A stretch of 64,000 nucleotides of DNA from Pseudonocardia ammonioxydans. GTDB taxonomy: Bacteria; Actinomycetota; Actinomycetes; Mycobacteriales; Pseudonocardiaceae. Of the stretch, positions 43,221 through 53,054 are shown one piece after another. A model generated the notes under the pieces. That model was not told the origin of the DNA, searched no databases, and saw only the letters and a list, made by a program, of their open reading frames with translations. The DNA is taken from contig NZ_FOUY01000004.1 in the NCBI RefSeq assembly GCF_900115005.1, positions 180,190-244,189 on the forward strand. The letters are read 5' to 3'. Position 1 is the stretch's first letter. Each line of letters begins with the position of its first letter. The position numbers and the translations under genes are program-made.

Positions 43221-45244
43221 CGTCCGGCGCCGGCCGTGGCCGTCGCGTCGCCGGGGACGATCCCGGTGCCGTCGGCGGTCCCGGTCTCGGCGAGCAGCCG
43301 GGCGGCGGACTCGAGCAGGGGCAGCACCGCGACACCGGCCGTCCCGTCCTCGGTGCGGACCGCGAGGTCGAGCACCGGGGTGAGCGACAGGTGCTCGAGC
43401 ACGAGCGCGCCGCCCGGCTCGGTGGACGGCTGCGCGGCCAGCCACCACGCCTTGGCACCCGGCGCGAGCTCCTCGGCGAGCAGCGCGGCGGCCCCGACGG
43501 CGAGGCCGTCCAGCACGGCCGGCACCCGGCGTCCCGCGGCCCGGGCGAGGAACCCGGCGAGGACGATCAGGTCGGTGCCGCCGACCGTGCGCAGCAGCGC
43601 GAGCGGGTCCCGCAGGTGCGGCCGGGCACGGCGCAGCGCGTCCCGGATCGCGACGGCCTTGCGCATCCACGCCTGGTCGTCGATGCCGGACGCGCGTCCG
43701 ACGACGGCGACCGGCTCGGTCCCGGTCAGGGCGGCGACCAGGGTCGCGGCCGGTGTCGTCGCCCCGACCGCGAGCGAGGCCGGGACCAGCACGTCGGCAC
43801 CGGCGTCGATCTCCTCGTCGGCGAGCCGGCGCCCGGTCCGCCAGGCTGCCTCGGCCTGCTCGGGGGACAGCGCGTCCTCCCGGTCGATCCGGCCCGTCCC
43901 ACGGGTCACGAGGTGGCCGGACTCGACGCCGTCGGCCCCGGCGGCGAGCCCGACGTCGACGGTGCGCACGGCCGCACCGGCGGCGCGGGCGGCGACGGTG
44001 ACCGGCAGCCGTCCGGCCGCGGCGGCGCTCGCCCGGGCCGCGGAGACCTCCGGCGGGTAGGCGGACACCCCGGCCGCGGCGATGCCGTGGTCGGCGGCGA
44101 GGAGCACGACGCGGGCGTCCAGTGGCGGCCGCGGCGGGCAGCCGGCCTGGCAGGACGCCAGCCACACCCCGAGCTCGCCGAGACGACCGAGGCCGCCGGG
44201 AGGTATCGCGAGCCCGTCGACGAGCGCGACGGCCTCCCGCCGGCTGCGCAGGTCGGGACGGCCGACGGCGGCGGGGACGATCGGGTCATCGGCGTCCGCG
44301 GCCCCCGTGCCGGGTGACCCCGCGGCGGAGGCGGCGGAGGCGGCGGGGGAGACGGTGCCCGGGACACCCGCCGGAGTCCCGGCGACGTCACCGGTGGGGC
44401 TCGCGACATCGCTCGCGGCAGCCGGAGCCGGTGACGAGGCCGGGGCCGGCGGAGCCGGCGATGAAGCCCCAACAGGCGGAGCCGGCGACGAGGCCCCGAC
44501 CGGCGGAGCCGGCGGCGTGTCGACGGCCGGCGTCGGCACGCCCGCGACGGCGGTTCCCGGGCCGCCCGCGGGCGAGGGCTGCGGGGCCGGGGTGGCCGCC
44601 GTGTCCGGGCCCGGCCGATGCCCGGAGGACGCAGCCGGGGCCTCCGCGGCGGCGGCCGCGTCGTGCCCGGTGGCCGACGAACCCACGGCGCCCGGCGTCG
44701 GCTCCGCGCCGGCCGGGGGCAGCCGCAACGGGCGTCCCGCCACCACGAGGACCGTCTCGGCGCACACCGCGGCGATCGCGGCGTTGAGCTCACCGAGACG
44801 GTCGCGGAACAGCCGGCCGGCGCGCGAGTCCGGCACCACGCCGAGCCCGGTCTCCGCCGAGACCAGCACGAGCGGGCCGGGTGCGGCGGCGACGGCCCGG
44901 ACCAGGCCGGCGACCGCGTCGTCGACCTCGGGCAGCTCCCCGCTCCGTTCCCAGGCCCCGGCGTCGTCCAGCACCCCGGTCAGCCAGGTCGCGAGGTCGT
45001 CGACCAGCACCGGGCCTGCGGTCGCGAGTGCCGCGGCCAGGGCGGGACCGGAGGTGATCTCCTCGGTCGTCCACGACGACGGCCGACGGCGGGCGTGCGC
45101 GGCGATCCGGGCGTCCCACTCGGTGTCACCGGGGACCCGCCGGGCGGTCGCCAGGTAGCGGACCGCCGTCTCCTCGCCGAAGCGCCCCTCGGCGTACCGG
45201 GACTTGCCGGACCGGGTGCCACCGATGACGAGCATTGCGTTCAC
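43217..45244 (-). CDS. cobUT: CobU-CobT fusion (cobinamide kinase/guanylyltransferase and DMB phosphoribosyltransferase)
   Basis: A 675-aa two-domain enzyme. Residues 1-177 are CobU: P-loop GGTRSGKS at 8-15, LVDDLATWL, and VSAETGLGVVPDSRAGR. Residues 321-675 are CobT: PPGGLGRLGELGVWLA, VVLLAADHGIAAAGVSAYPP, and LAVGATTPAATLVAALTG. They are joined by about 140 Ala/Pro-rich residues with a repeated PPVGASSPA unit. Together they activate cobinamide with GTP and make alpha-ribazole phosphate. GTG 45244 is preferred (CACGAT 7 nt upstream); ATG 45235 would begin MLVIGGTRSGKS. No cobalamin riboswitch is seen upstream. Overlaps cobS by 4 nt. Confidence 0.92.
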   Translation of the reverse strand: MNAMLVIGGTRSGKSRYAEGRFGEETAVRYLATARRVPGDTEWDARIAAHARRRPSSWTTEEITSGPALAAALATAGPVLVDDLATWLTGVLDDAGAWERSGELPEVDDAVAGLVRAVAAAPGPLVLVSAETGLGVVPDSRAGRLFRDRLGELNAAIAAVCAETVLVVAGRPLRLPPAGAEPTPGAVGSSATGHDAAAAAEAPAASSGHRPGPDTAATPAPQPSPAGGPGTAVAGVPTPAVDTPPAPPVGASSPAPPVGASSPAPPAPASSPAPAAASDVASPTGDVAGTPAGVPGTVSPAASAASAAGSPGTGAADADDPIVPAAVGRPDLRSRREAVALVDGLAIPPGGLGRLGELGVWLASCQAGCPPRPPLDARVVLLAADHGIAAAGVSAYPPEVSAARASAAAAGRLPVTVAARAAGAAVRTVDVGLAAGADGVESGHLVTRGTGRIDREDALSPEQAEAAWRTGRRLADEEIDAGADVLVPASLAVGATTPAATLVAALTGTEPVAVVGRASGIDDQAWMRKAVAIRDALRRARPHLRDPLALLRTVGGTDLIVLAGFLARAAGRRVPAVLDGLAVGAAALLAEELAPGAKAWWLAAQPSTEPGGALVLEHLSLTPVLDLAVRTEDGTAGVAVLPLLESAARLLAETGTADGTGIVPGDATATAGAGR

Positions 45245-45385
45245 GGGGCACATCGTGGCGTACGCGCTCGGGCGGGCCGCCGGAAGGTGCTCGATCACGG
45301 CCGGAGGCCGGCGCGGACAGCTCGACCGGCGGCCGGCCCGGACAGCACAGTCGGCGGCCCGTCCGGATTGCGGGTCGCGGGACCC

Positions 45386-46054
45386 TCAGACGTTGTCGCC
45401 GCGCTTCACCCGCGGCTTGGGCACCCGCATCCGGCGCGGCTGCGTGGCCCGGGAGAACGCGTACCAGCCGGTCGGCAGGCCCTTGATCTCCTCGTCGGGG
45501 AACTTCGCCCGGGCCTTCCTCAGCACCTGCACGCCGAGCATCGTGCCCTCGATGACCATCACGGCCAGCATCAGGAACGTGAACAGCGTGACGTACTGCT
45601 GCAGCACCGGGTTCTGGATCAGTGCCGCGACCAGTACCAGCGCGGCCAGCGGCAGGAACAGCCCGATGACGTGCGGGCGCGAGTCCACGATGTCGCGGAC
45701 GTGGGCCCGCACCTTGCCCCGGTCGCGGGGCAGCAGCACCCGGTCGTCACCGGCGTCCATCCGGCGGCGGCGCTCCAGGGACTTCGCCCGGCGCTCCTCC
45801 TTCGACGGCCGGTTGGCCTTGGCCAGCTTCGCGGCCTCCCGCTGGGTCCGCGGCGGGGGCGGCGCGGGTCCGCGGCGCTTGCCCTCGGCGTCACGGCGCT
45901 TCGGCGTCGCCCGGCCCTTGCCGGCGGTGGTGTGGGCCCGCGGACGACCGTCCGTGCCCGCGTCCTCCGTGCCCTCCGCATCCGCGACCGCCGAGGAGCC
46001 GGCCGCTGACTGTCCAGCCTGGTCGGAACTCTCGGAACGGCGCAGGAACCTCAC
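45386..46054 (-). CDS. DUF3043 membrane protein
   Basis: A 222-aa actinobacterial protein. A charged N-terminal half rich in Lys/Arg/Pro (residues 1-110, with KRRGPAPPPPRTQREAAKLA) is followed by DRGKVRAHVRDIVDSRPHVI and two membrane segments (GLFLPLAALVLVAALI and VTLFTFLMLAVMVIEGTMLG), then a basic tail. Function unknown; its location between cobT and the glycerate kinase gene is conserved (Rv2206). GTG 46054 is fixed by TATTGT 7 nt upstream, while a longer reading would run through the divergent gene's promoter. Confidence 0.88.
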   Translation of the reverse strand: MRFLRRSESSDQAGQSAAGSSAVADAEGTEDAGTDGRPRAHTTAGKGRATPKRRDAEGKRRGPAPPPPRTQREAAKLAKANRPSKEERRAKSLERRRRMDAGDDRVLLPRDRGKVRAHVRDIVDSRPHVIGLFLPLAALVLVAALIQNPVLQQYVTLFTFLMLAVMVIEGTMLGVQVLRKARAKFPDEEIKGLPTGWYAFSRATQPRRMRVPKPRVKRGDNV

Positions 46055-46061
46055 CCGTCCC

Positions 46062-46084
46062 ACAATACGGGCCCCGACTAGCCT
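46062..46084. promoter_or_regulatory. Divergent leaderless promoters of DUF3043 and glycerate kinase
   Basis: TATTGT (minus strand, 46067-46062) and TAGCCT (plus strand, 46079-46084) stand exactly 7 nt from their respective start codons and 11 bp from each other. Confidence 0.65.
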
Positions 46085-46091
46085 GGTTCGC

Positions 46092-47219
46092 ATGCGGATC
46101 GTGGTCGCTCCGGACTCCTTCGGCGGAACGCTCAGCGCGGGGGAGGCCGCGACGGCGATCGCCGACGGCTGGCGGCGGGCCGCGCCCGGTGCCGACGTCC
46201 GGATCGTCCCGCTCGCCGACGGCGGCACCGGGTTCGCCGAGGTGCTGCACACCGCGCTCGGCGGGACGGTGCACACCCTCGAGGTGACCGGCCCGCTCGG
46301 CGACCCGGTGACCGGATCGTGGCTGCAGGTCGGCGACACCGGTTACCTGGAGTGCGCGTCGGCCTGCGGGCTGCACCACGTGCCGCGCGAGGACCGGGTC
46401 CCCGGTGCGGCGCGCAGCGCGACCACGCACGGCGTCGGCGAGCTGATGGCGCACGCGCGGGCCACCGGTGTGCGCCGGCTGGTCGTCGGTCTGGGCGGCT
46501 CGGCGACCACCGACGGCGGGGCCGGGATGCTCGCCGCACTGGGCGCGACACCGGTGGACGAGGACGGGCTCCCGCTGCCGCACGGTGGCGCGGCCCTGGC
46601 GCTGTGCGACCGGCTCGAGGGCGCCCCGGCCCTGGCCGGGGTCGAACTCGTGGCTGCCTCCGACGTCGACAACCCGTTGCTCGGCCGGCACGGGGCCGCC
46701 GTGGTCTTCGGGCCGCAGAAGGGGGCCGACGACCGGACCGTCGCCGAGCTCGACGCGGCGCTCGCGGTGTTCGCCGGCGTCCTGGAGCGGCTCGCCGGCC
46801 GGGACGTGCGCGAGGACGCCGCGGCCGGTGCCGCCGGCGGTCTCGGGGCCGCGCTGCTGGCGCTCGGCGCGCGGGTCGAGTCCGGTGCCGGGCTGGTCCG
46901 CGAGCTGGTCGGGCTGGACGCCGAGCTGGACGCCGCGGCCGCGTCCGGCGGGCTCGCCGTCACCGGGGAGGGCAGCTTCGACTGGCAGTCGCTGCGCGGG
47001 AAGCTGATCACCGCTGTGGCGCGGGGCGCGGCCGACCGCGGGATCCCGTGTGTCGTGCTGGCCGGGCAGGTCGACGTGGGACGCCGGGAGGCCGCCGCGG
47101 CGGGCGTCGACTCCGCGCACGGGGTCGCCGACGAGTTCGGGCTGGCGGCCTCGATGGCCGACCCCGCCGGGACCCTCGCCGAGCTGGCGGCCCGGGTCGC
47201 GCCTCGCTGGAGTCGGTGA
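46092..47219 (+). CDS. Glycerate kinase (GK family 1)
   Basis: A 375-aa kinase that phosphorylates D-glycerate, usually at the 2-position in this family. It has MRIVVAPDSFGGTLSAGEAA, IVPLADGGTGFAEVL, GLGGSATTDGGAGMLAALGA and VTGEGSFDWQSLRGKL, which form the two-domain GK1 fold. Its length is typical. The position next to the HesB gene is conserved (Rv2205c). The start is set by the -10 box 7 nt upstream. Confidence 0.93.
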   Translation: MRIVVAPDSFGGTLSAGEAATAIADGWRRAAPGADVRIVPLADGGTGFAEVLHTALGGTVHTLEVTGPLGDPVTGSWLQVGDTGYLECASACGLHHVPREDRVPGAARSATTHGVGELMAHARATGVRRLVVGLGGSATTDGGAGMLAALGATPVDEDGLPLPHGGAALALCDRLEGAPALAGVELVAASDVDNPLLGRHGAAVVFGPQKGADDRTVAELDAALAVFAGVLERLAGRDVREDAAAGAAGGLGAALLALGARVESGAGLVRELVGLDAELDAAAASGGLAVTGEGSFDWQSLRGKLITAVARGAADRGIPCVVLAGQVDVGRREAAAAGVDSAHGVADEFGLAASMADPAGTLAELAARVAPRWSR

Positions 47220-47267
47220 CACGGGCCACGCCGTCGCCACCGGGGGTCGCCGGGCACCGGGGAGACG

Positions 47268-47273
47268 TAGTAT
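47268..47273 (+). promoter_or_regulatory. -10 element of the HesB gene
   Basis: TAGTAT is a good -10 box; transcription from about 47280 leaves a leader near 53 nt with GGGAGAG before the ATG at 47333. Confidence 0.5.
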
Positions 47274-47332
47274 GGAGTGCAGTACGACCCCCGCCGGGAA
47301 TCAGGCGGACCACGCACGTTGTTGGGAGAGTC

Positions 47333-47698
47333 ATGACCGTTGAAGACTCCGTGAACGCCACGTCCACCCAGACCCACGGCGTGGAGCTCACCGACGCCGC
47401 GGCCGTCAAGGCACGAACCCTGCTCGAGCAGGAGGGCCGCGACGACATGCACCTGCGCATCGCCGTGCAGCCCGGCGGCTGCGCGGGCCTGCGCTACCAG
47501 TTGTTCTTCGACGACCGTTCGCTGGACGGTGACCTGTTCCGTGACTTCCACGGTCTGCAGGTCGGTGTGGACCGGATGAGCGCGCCCTACCTGCTGGGCG
47601 CGACCATCGACTTCGTCGACACCATCGAGAAGCAGGGCTTCACGATCGACAACCCGAACGCGGGCGGATCCTGCGCCTGCGGGGACAGCTTCAACTGA
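47333..47698 (+). CDS. erpA: HesB/IscA-type iron-sulfur carrier (ErpA-like)
   Basis: A 121-aa A-type carrier that delivers Fe-S clusters to target enzymes. The three conserved cysteines are in QPGGCAGLRY and in GGSCACGDSF (Cys-x-Cys). LipA and the FhuF-like protein in this window are possible clients. Unlike many neighbours it has a true ribosome site, GGGAGAG two bases from the ATG. The name erpA is by analogy with Rv2204c; iscA would be equally defensible. Confidence 0.92.
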   Translation: MTVEDSVNATSTQTHGVELTDAAAVKARTLLEQEGRDDMHLRIAVQPGGCAGLRYQLFFDDRSLDGDLFRDFHGLQVGVDRMSAPYLLGATIDFVDTIEKQGFTIDNPNAGGSCACGDSFN

Positions 47699-47738
47699 GT
47701 TCTCCGTCACCGGGTATTTCTCCTGGTCAGTGACTCAT

Positions 47739-47779
47739 GCGGGCCCCGTTGTGATCGTTTTGATCATGACGGGGCCCGC
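47739..47779 (+). terminator. Hairpin after the HesB gene
   Basis: GCGGGCCCCGT and ACGGGGCCCGC form a perfect 11-bp stem; the 19-nt interior holds a second short stem TGATC/GATCA around GTTTT. The adoK -10 box starts 11 bp downstream. Confidence 0.8.
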
Positions 47780-47787
47780 TTGCGTGA

Positions 47788-48780
<993 letters not shown>

Positions 48781-48788
48781 CCGACACG

Positions 48789-49334
48789 ATGGACGACCGA
48801 CGGCCGGTACCCGGATCCCGGGTGCCGGCCGTCGGTGTCTGCGGGCTCCGGCGCGAGTACCTGCGCCTCGGGAGCGGGGAGCTGGCCGCCGCCGCGGTGT
48901 TCGCCGCCGTCGCGGCCCGGCTCGCCGGGTGGACGGGGCCGGCGCTGTGGGCGGCGCTGACACCGCTGCTGGTGATCCTCGTGCACGCCGGGTGCTACTG
49001 GTTGCTCGCCCGGCGGCGGTTGCCCGGCGGCCGGATGGGCCCGCGGGAGGCGGCGGCCCACCGCACGGTGCGGGCGGTGTCGGCCGGGCTGCTCGCGGCC
49101 GGGCTCGCCGGCGTGTTGCTCCGGTGGCCCGGGCCGCCCGGAGCAGCACTGCTGTGTCTCGGCGTGTGGGGGTTCGCGGTCGCCGAGTACGTCAACTACC
49201 ACGTCGTGCGGCTGGCGTACCCGCCGTCGCGGTGGCTGCGGGGCGTACGCCGGCGCAGCACCCCACGCCTGGTGCGGGACCTGCGTGCCGCAGGCGGCAC
49301 CCGGCCCCGGGGGAGGGACGGCCTCAGATCTTGA
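48789..49334 (+). CDS. Small multi-pass membrane protein of unknown function
   Basis: A 181-aa protein with about four hydrophobic segments between residues 30 and 140 (LAAAAVFAAVAARLAGW, LWAALTPLLVILVHAGCYWL, AVSAGLLAAGLAGVLL, GAALLCLGVWGFAVAEYVNY), a short polar N-terminus and a basic C-terminus. No family is recognised. It starts 8 bp after adoK and is probably co-transcribed with it. The last 11 bp overlap the 3' end of the convergent asnB gene. Confidence 0.75.
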   Translation: MDDRRPVPGSRVPAVGVCGLRREYLRLGSGELAAAAVFAAVAARLAGWTGPALWAALTPLLVILVHAGCYWLLARRRLPGGRMGPREAAAHRTVRAVSAGLLAAGLAGVLLRWPGPPGAALLCLGVWGFAVAEYVNYHVVRLAYPPSRWLRGVRRRSTPRLVRDLRAAGGTRPRGRDGLRS

Positions 49335-51270
49335 CCGGGTAGCTCGGCGTCGGGACGTCCGGGACGATCCGGCGCTCGACGAAGATCCCGTGCCAGATCA
49401 GGAAGACCAGCACCGCCCAGATCCGGCGGGAGTGGTCGACCGGGCCCGCACGGTGGGCGTCGAGCATGCGGTGCACGGCCTGCAGGTCGATCAGGTGACC
49501 GGCACCGGAGTCCTGCAGGATGTCGCGGGCCCAGGCGTACATCTCGTCGCGCAGCCAGTGCCGGATCGGCACCGGGAAGCCGAGCTTGGGCCGGTTGAGC
49601 ACGTGCGGCGGGATGATCCCCTCGCAGGCCCGGCGCAGCGCGTACTTGGTGGTGCCGTTCGACCCGTGGGTGATCTTCTGCGACTGCGGCAGCGACGAGG
49701 CGATGTCGAAGACCTCGGGGTCGAGGAACGGCACCCGCAGCTCCAGCGAGTGCGCCATCGTCATCTTGTCCGCCTTGACCAGGATGTCGCCGCGCAGCCA
49801 GGTGAACAGGTCCACGTGCTGCATCCGGGCGACCGGGTCCCAGTCGTGCGAGGCGAAGTAGTGCGGCGCGGTGACGTCCTGGTGGGAGACCCGCGGGTCG
49901 TAGCCGCGCAGCACCTCGTGCAGCTGGTCGTCCCGGAAGATCCGCGCGTTGCCGTAGTAGCGCTGCTCGAGCGACAGCGAGCCGCGACGCAGCAGGTCCT
50001 TGCCGCGCATGCCCTCGGGCATCCGGCGCGAGGCCCGGCGCATGATCGGCCGCAGCGTGCCGGGGACCTTCTCGAACGGCGCCAGCGACAGCGGCTCGCG
50101 GTAGATCGAGTAGCCACCGAACAGCTCGTCGGCGCCCTCGCCGGAGAGCACGACCTTGACGTGGTCGCGGGCCTCGCGGGCGATGAACCACAGTGGCACC
50201 AGCGCCGGGTCGGCGACCGGGTCGTCGAGGTACCAGATGATGAGCGGCAGGGCCTCCATCATCTCGTCCGGCTTGACGGTGCGGACCACGTGCCGGACGC
50301 CGATCGCGGCGGCCGACTCGGCCGCGACGTCGACCTCGGAGTAACCCTCGCGCTCGAACCCGGTGGTGAAGGTGATCAGGTTCGGGTTGTGCTCCTTGGC
50401 CAGCGCCGCGATCGCGGTGGAGTCGATGCCGCCGGACAGGAACGCGCCGACGGTCACGTCCGCGCGCATGTGCTTGGACACGGAGTCGCGCAGCACGTCG
50501 GCGATCTCGCCGTGCACGATCGCCTCGGCCTCGGCGCTGGCCGGGGCGTGCGAGGGCAGCGAGACGAACTTCGGCGCGAAGTAGCGCTGGTGCAGCGGCT
50601 CCTCACCGGGGCGGACGGTGACGTGCGTGCCGGACTCGACCCGCGAGATCATGCGGTGCAGCGACATCGGCTCCGGGACGTACTGCAGCGTCAGGTAGTG
50701 CTGCAGCGCCGCCGGCTCCAGGTCCAGGCCCAGCCCGAGCTCACCGGCCAGCGAGAGGATCGACTTCTTCTCGCTGGCGAACACGGTGCCCGCGGCGGTG
50801 GTGGCCAGGAACAGCGGCTTGATGCCGAACGGGTCGCGGGCCACGAACATCTCGCGCTCGACCGCGTCCCAGATCACGAACGCGAACATGCCGCGCAGCC
50901 GCTGCACGGCGTCGGGGCCCCAGTAGTGGAAGGCCGCGACGATGACCTCACCGTCGCCGTCGGTGGCGAACGCGGCGTCGTAGGTCTCGATCAACTCCTG
51001 GCGCAGCTCCAGGTAGTTGTAGATCTCACCGTTGAAGACGATGGTGTAGCGGGTGTCCTCACCGGGCACCGGTCCCCAGTGCAGGGGCTGGTGCGAATGG
51101 TCGACGTCGATGATGGACAGCCGGTTGAACCCGAGGACGAGGTCGTGGTCGTGCCACGTCGCACTCTCGTCCGGGCCCCGATGCCGCGCACAGCGCAAGG
51201 CCTCGGCGATCGGCTCGAGCCGGGTCGCGGCGTCCGCCCCGGCGGTCAGCAGTCCCAGCAGTCCGCACAC
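49324..51270 (-). CDS. asnB: Asparagine synthetase (glutamine-hydrolysing)
   Basis: A 648-aa class II amidotransferase. Removal of the initiator exposes the nucleophile Cys (MCGLLGLL). The glutaminase domain has RHRGPDES, FNRLSIIDVDHSHQPL and FNGEIYNY, and the synthetase domain has the PP-loop FLSGGIDST near residue 320 and VLSGEGADELFGGYSIYREP. It makes asparagine from aspartate using glutamine and ATP; actinobacterial members (Rv2201) may also amidate cell-envelope precursors. The GTG start has CATACT (51278-51283) 7 nt upstream. Divergent from ctaC, as in mycobacteria. Confidence 0.95.
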   Translation of the reverse strand: MCGLLGLLTAGADAATRLEPIAEALRCARHRGPDESATWHDHDLVLGFNRLSIIDVDHSHQPLHWGPVPGEDTRYTIVFNGEIYNYLELRQELIETYDAAFATDGDGEVIVAAFHYWGPDAVQRLRGMFAFVIWDAVEREMFVARDPFGIKPLFLATTAAGTVFASEKKSILSLAGELGLGLDLEPAALQHYLTLQYVPEPMSLHRMISRVESGTHVTVRPGEEPLHQRYFAPKFVSLPSHAPASAEAEAIVHGEIADVLRDSVSKHMRADVTVGAFLSGGIDSTAIAALAKEHNPNLITFTTGFEREGYSEVDVAAESAAAIGVRHVVRTVKPDEMMEALPLIIWYLDDPVADPALVPLWFIAREARDHVKVVLSGEGADELFGGYSIYREPLSLAPFEKVPGTLRPIMRRASRRMPEGMRGKDLLRRGSLSLEQRYYGNARIFRDDQLHEVLRGYDPRVSHQDVTAPHYFASHDWDPVARMQHVDLFTWLRGDILVKADKMTMAHSLELRVPFLDPEVFDIASSLPQSQKITHGSNGTTKYALRRACEGIIPPHVLNRPKLGFPVPIRHWLRDEMYAWARDILQDSGAGHLIDLQAVHRMLDAHRAGPVDHSRRIWAVLVFLIWHGIFVERRIVPDVPTPSYPVKI

Positions 51271-51277
51271 ATCGGTC

Positions 51278-51283
51278 AGTATG
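51278..51283 (-). promoter_or_regulatory. -10 element of asnB (leaderless)
   Basis: CATACT on the minus strand, 7 nt before the GTG at 51270. Confidence 0.5.
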
Positions 51284-51423
51284 ACGAGTCATCCGGACGG
51301 GGCTCGCGCGCCCCGGTGCGGGACGGACTTCCTCCTGCGAGACTGCGGGATTCCGGTGGCGTCGGGCCCGTGGTCCCGGCCACCCCGGCCAACCCGGGGG
51401 GCGCGTGGCCGGGGGTGTTCGTC

Positions 51424-51429
51424 TAGGCT
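51424..51429 (+). promoter_or_regulatory. -10 element of ctaC
   Basis: TAGGCT in the asnB-ctaC intergenic region predicts a transcript start near 51436 and a leader of about 130 nt. No stable hairpin or riboswitch is evident in the leader. Confidence 0.45.
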
Positions 51430-51564
51430 CTACGCGAGGTCGAAGACGGTGCTCCGTCCGAGTGGCGGAGGCTCGGTCTCGATCATCCCCCGTGGTGACG
51501 GCAGAGCAGAAAGAACGTGCTGGCAGTGCGGCTGACGCAGGAGACGACAGGAAGGCGGCGCGCA

Positions 51565-52515
51565 GTGGCCCGACAGGAAGGCCGCTCCCGGATCGCCCGG
51601 GCGGCGAAGCTGGGCCTGCTGGGTGTGCCGGTGGTGCCGGCGCTCGCCGGCTGCTCGGTCGAGGAGGTCATCCGCTTCGGCTGGCCGGCGGGGATCACCC
51701 CGGAGGCCGAGGCCATGCGGAACCTCTGGACCTGGTCCGCGATCGCCGCGCTGATCGTCGGCGCCATCACCTGGGGCGTCATGTTCTGGGCGATGATCTT
51801 CCACCGGAAGAAGAAGGGCGACGACGGGTCGCTCCCGCGCCAGACGCAGTACAACCTGCCGGTCGAGCTCGTCTTCACCGCGATCCCGACCGTGATCGTC
51901 GCCGTGCTCTTCGGCTTCACGGTCAACGTGCAGAACTACGTCGACAAGGACGAGGTCACGGCCGGTGGGCCGGCGGACCTGCGGGTCGACATCGTCGGGT
52001 TCCAGTGGAACTGGGAGTTCTCCTACCCGGACGAGACCGGCCCGGACGGCAACCCGGTGAGCACGCTGGGCACCAGCGACGTCATCCCGATCATGGTGGT
52101 CCCGACCGGCCGCTCGATCGAGTTCTCGCAGCGCTCGCCCGACGTCGTCCACTCGTTCTGGGTGCCGGAGTTCCTGTTCAAGCGCGACGTGATCCCGTAC
52201 CCGGAGCGCAACAACCAGGACAACACCTACGTGATCGACCAGATCGACCGCGAGGGTGCGTTCGTCGGCCGCTGCGCCGAGCTCTGCGGCACCTACCACT
52301 CGCAGATGAACTTCGAGGTGCGCGCCCTCGAGCCCGCGCTGTTCGACCGCTACATCGAGCTCCGCAAGCAGACCAACCCGCAGACCGGTCAGGCGTACAC
52401 GACCGGCGAGGCGCTGCAGGCGCTGGACTGCGGTGAGTGGTGCGCGCCGGAGGCAGTCACCACGCAGCCGTTCTCGACCGACCGTGGCCAGCTGGCCGCG
52501 CAGGTCACGGGCTGA
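51565..52515 (+). CDS. ctaC: Cytochrome c oxidase subunit II
   Basis: A 316-aa subunit of the aa3 oxidase. A lipoprotein signal (LLGVPVVPALAGC, lipidated Cys30) is followed by two membrane segments (TWSAIAALIVGAITWGVMFW and LVFTAIPTVIVAVLFGF) and an extracytoplasmic cupredoxin domain. The CuA site is complete: CAELCGTYHSQM plus an upstream His in VVHSFWVPEF. It accepts electrons from the cytochrome bc1-c branch. GTG 51565 is preferred, with GGAAGG upstream and a normal signal length; GTG/ATG readings from 51517 would add 16 residues. It is followed 14 bp later by ctaF. Confidence 0.95.
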   Translation: MARQEGRSRIARAAKLGLLGVPVVPALAGCSVEEVIRFGWPAGITPEAEAMRNLWTWSAIAALIVGAITWGVMFWAMIFHRKKKGDDGSLPRQTQYNLPVELVFTAIPTVIVAVLFGFTVNVQNYVDKDEVTAGGPADLRVDIVGFQWNWEFSYPDETGPDGNPVSTLGTSDVIPIMVVPTGRSIEFSQRSPDVVHSFWVPEFLFKRDVIPYPERNNQDNTYVIDQIDREGAFVGRCAELCGTYHSQMNFEVRALEPALFDRYIELRKQTNPQTGQAYTTGEALQALDCGEWCAPEAVTTQPFSTDRGQLAAQVTG

Positions 52516-52529
52516 GGAGGGCCACAGCA

Positions 52530-52928
52530 ATGAAGATCGAGTCCCGGATCTTCGAGATCTGCACAGCGTTCTTCTTCGTGTGCGGCATCGTGTACACGGT
52601 GCTGGCCCGCGAGCCCGTCGGCATCGCTGCGCTGTTCCTCACCGGCGGCCTGTCGCTGATCGTCGGCACCTACTTCCGGTTCGTCTCGCGGCGGCTCGAG
52701 GAGCGCCCCGAGGACAACCCGGAGGGCGAGATCGCCGACGGCGCCGGCGAGGTCGGCTTCTTCTCCCCGGGCAGCTACTGGCCGCTCGGCCTGGCCGCCG
52801 CGGCCGCGCTCACCGGCATCGGCCTGGCCTTCTGGTACGCCTGGCTGATCCTGGTCGGCTTCACGCTGATCCTGATCGCCGTCGGCGGCCTGGTCTTCGA
52901 GTACCACCGGGGCCCCGCCGCGCACTGA
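52530..52928 (+). CDS. ctaF: Cytochrome c oxidase subunit 4 (actinobacterial type)
   Basis: A 132-aa membrane protein with four hydrophobic segments (FEICTAFFFVCGIVYTVLA, GIAALFLTGGLSLIVGTYF, YWPLGLAAAAALTGIGLAFW, WLILVGFTLILIAVGGLVF). It is the small subunit of the actinobacterial aa3-type oxidase in the bc1-aa3 supercomplex. A strong ribosome site GAGGAGG lies upstream of the ATG and it is co-transcribed with ctaC. A perfect terminator follows. Confidence 0.93.
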   Translation: MKIESRIFEICTAFFFVCGIVYTVLAREPVGIAALFLTGGLSLIVGTYFRFVSRRLEERPEDNPEGEIADGAGEVGFFSPGSYWPLGLAAAAALTGIGLAFWYAWLILVGFTLILIAVGGLVFEYHRGPAAH

Positions 52929-52940
52929 GTTCCGTCACCC

Positions 52941-52975
52941 GACAGCCCCCGTCCCGCTCCGGGACGGGGGCTGTC
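52941..52975 (+). terminator. Terminator of ctaC-ctaF
   Basis: GACAGCCCCCGTCCC and GGGACGGGGGCTGTC form a perfect 15-bp stem with a 5-nt loop, 12 bp after the ctaF stop. Confidence 0.9.
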
Positions 52976-53054
52976 GTCGTCTGGGTCCGTGGCCGGGGCC
53001 GGGGTGCCGGCGTCGGCCTGCGCGGGCCCGGCGCCGTCGTCCCGTGCGCCGGCT

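Noticed and set aside
45245..45385. Cobalamin riboswitch upstream of cobUT
   Set aside because: The 141-bp gap has no recognisable B12 box or the multi-stem layout, and the gene appears nearly leaderless.
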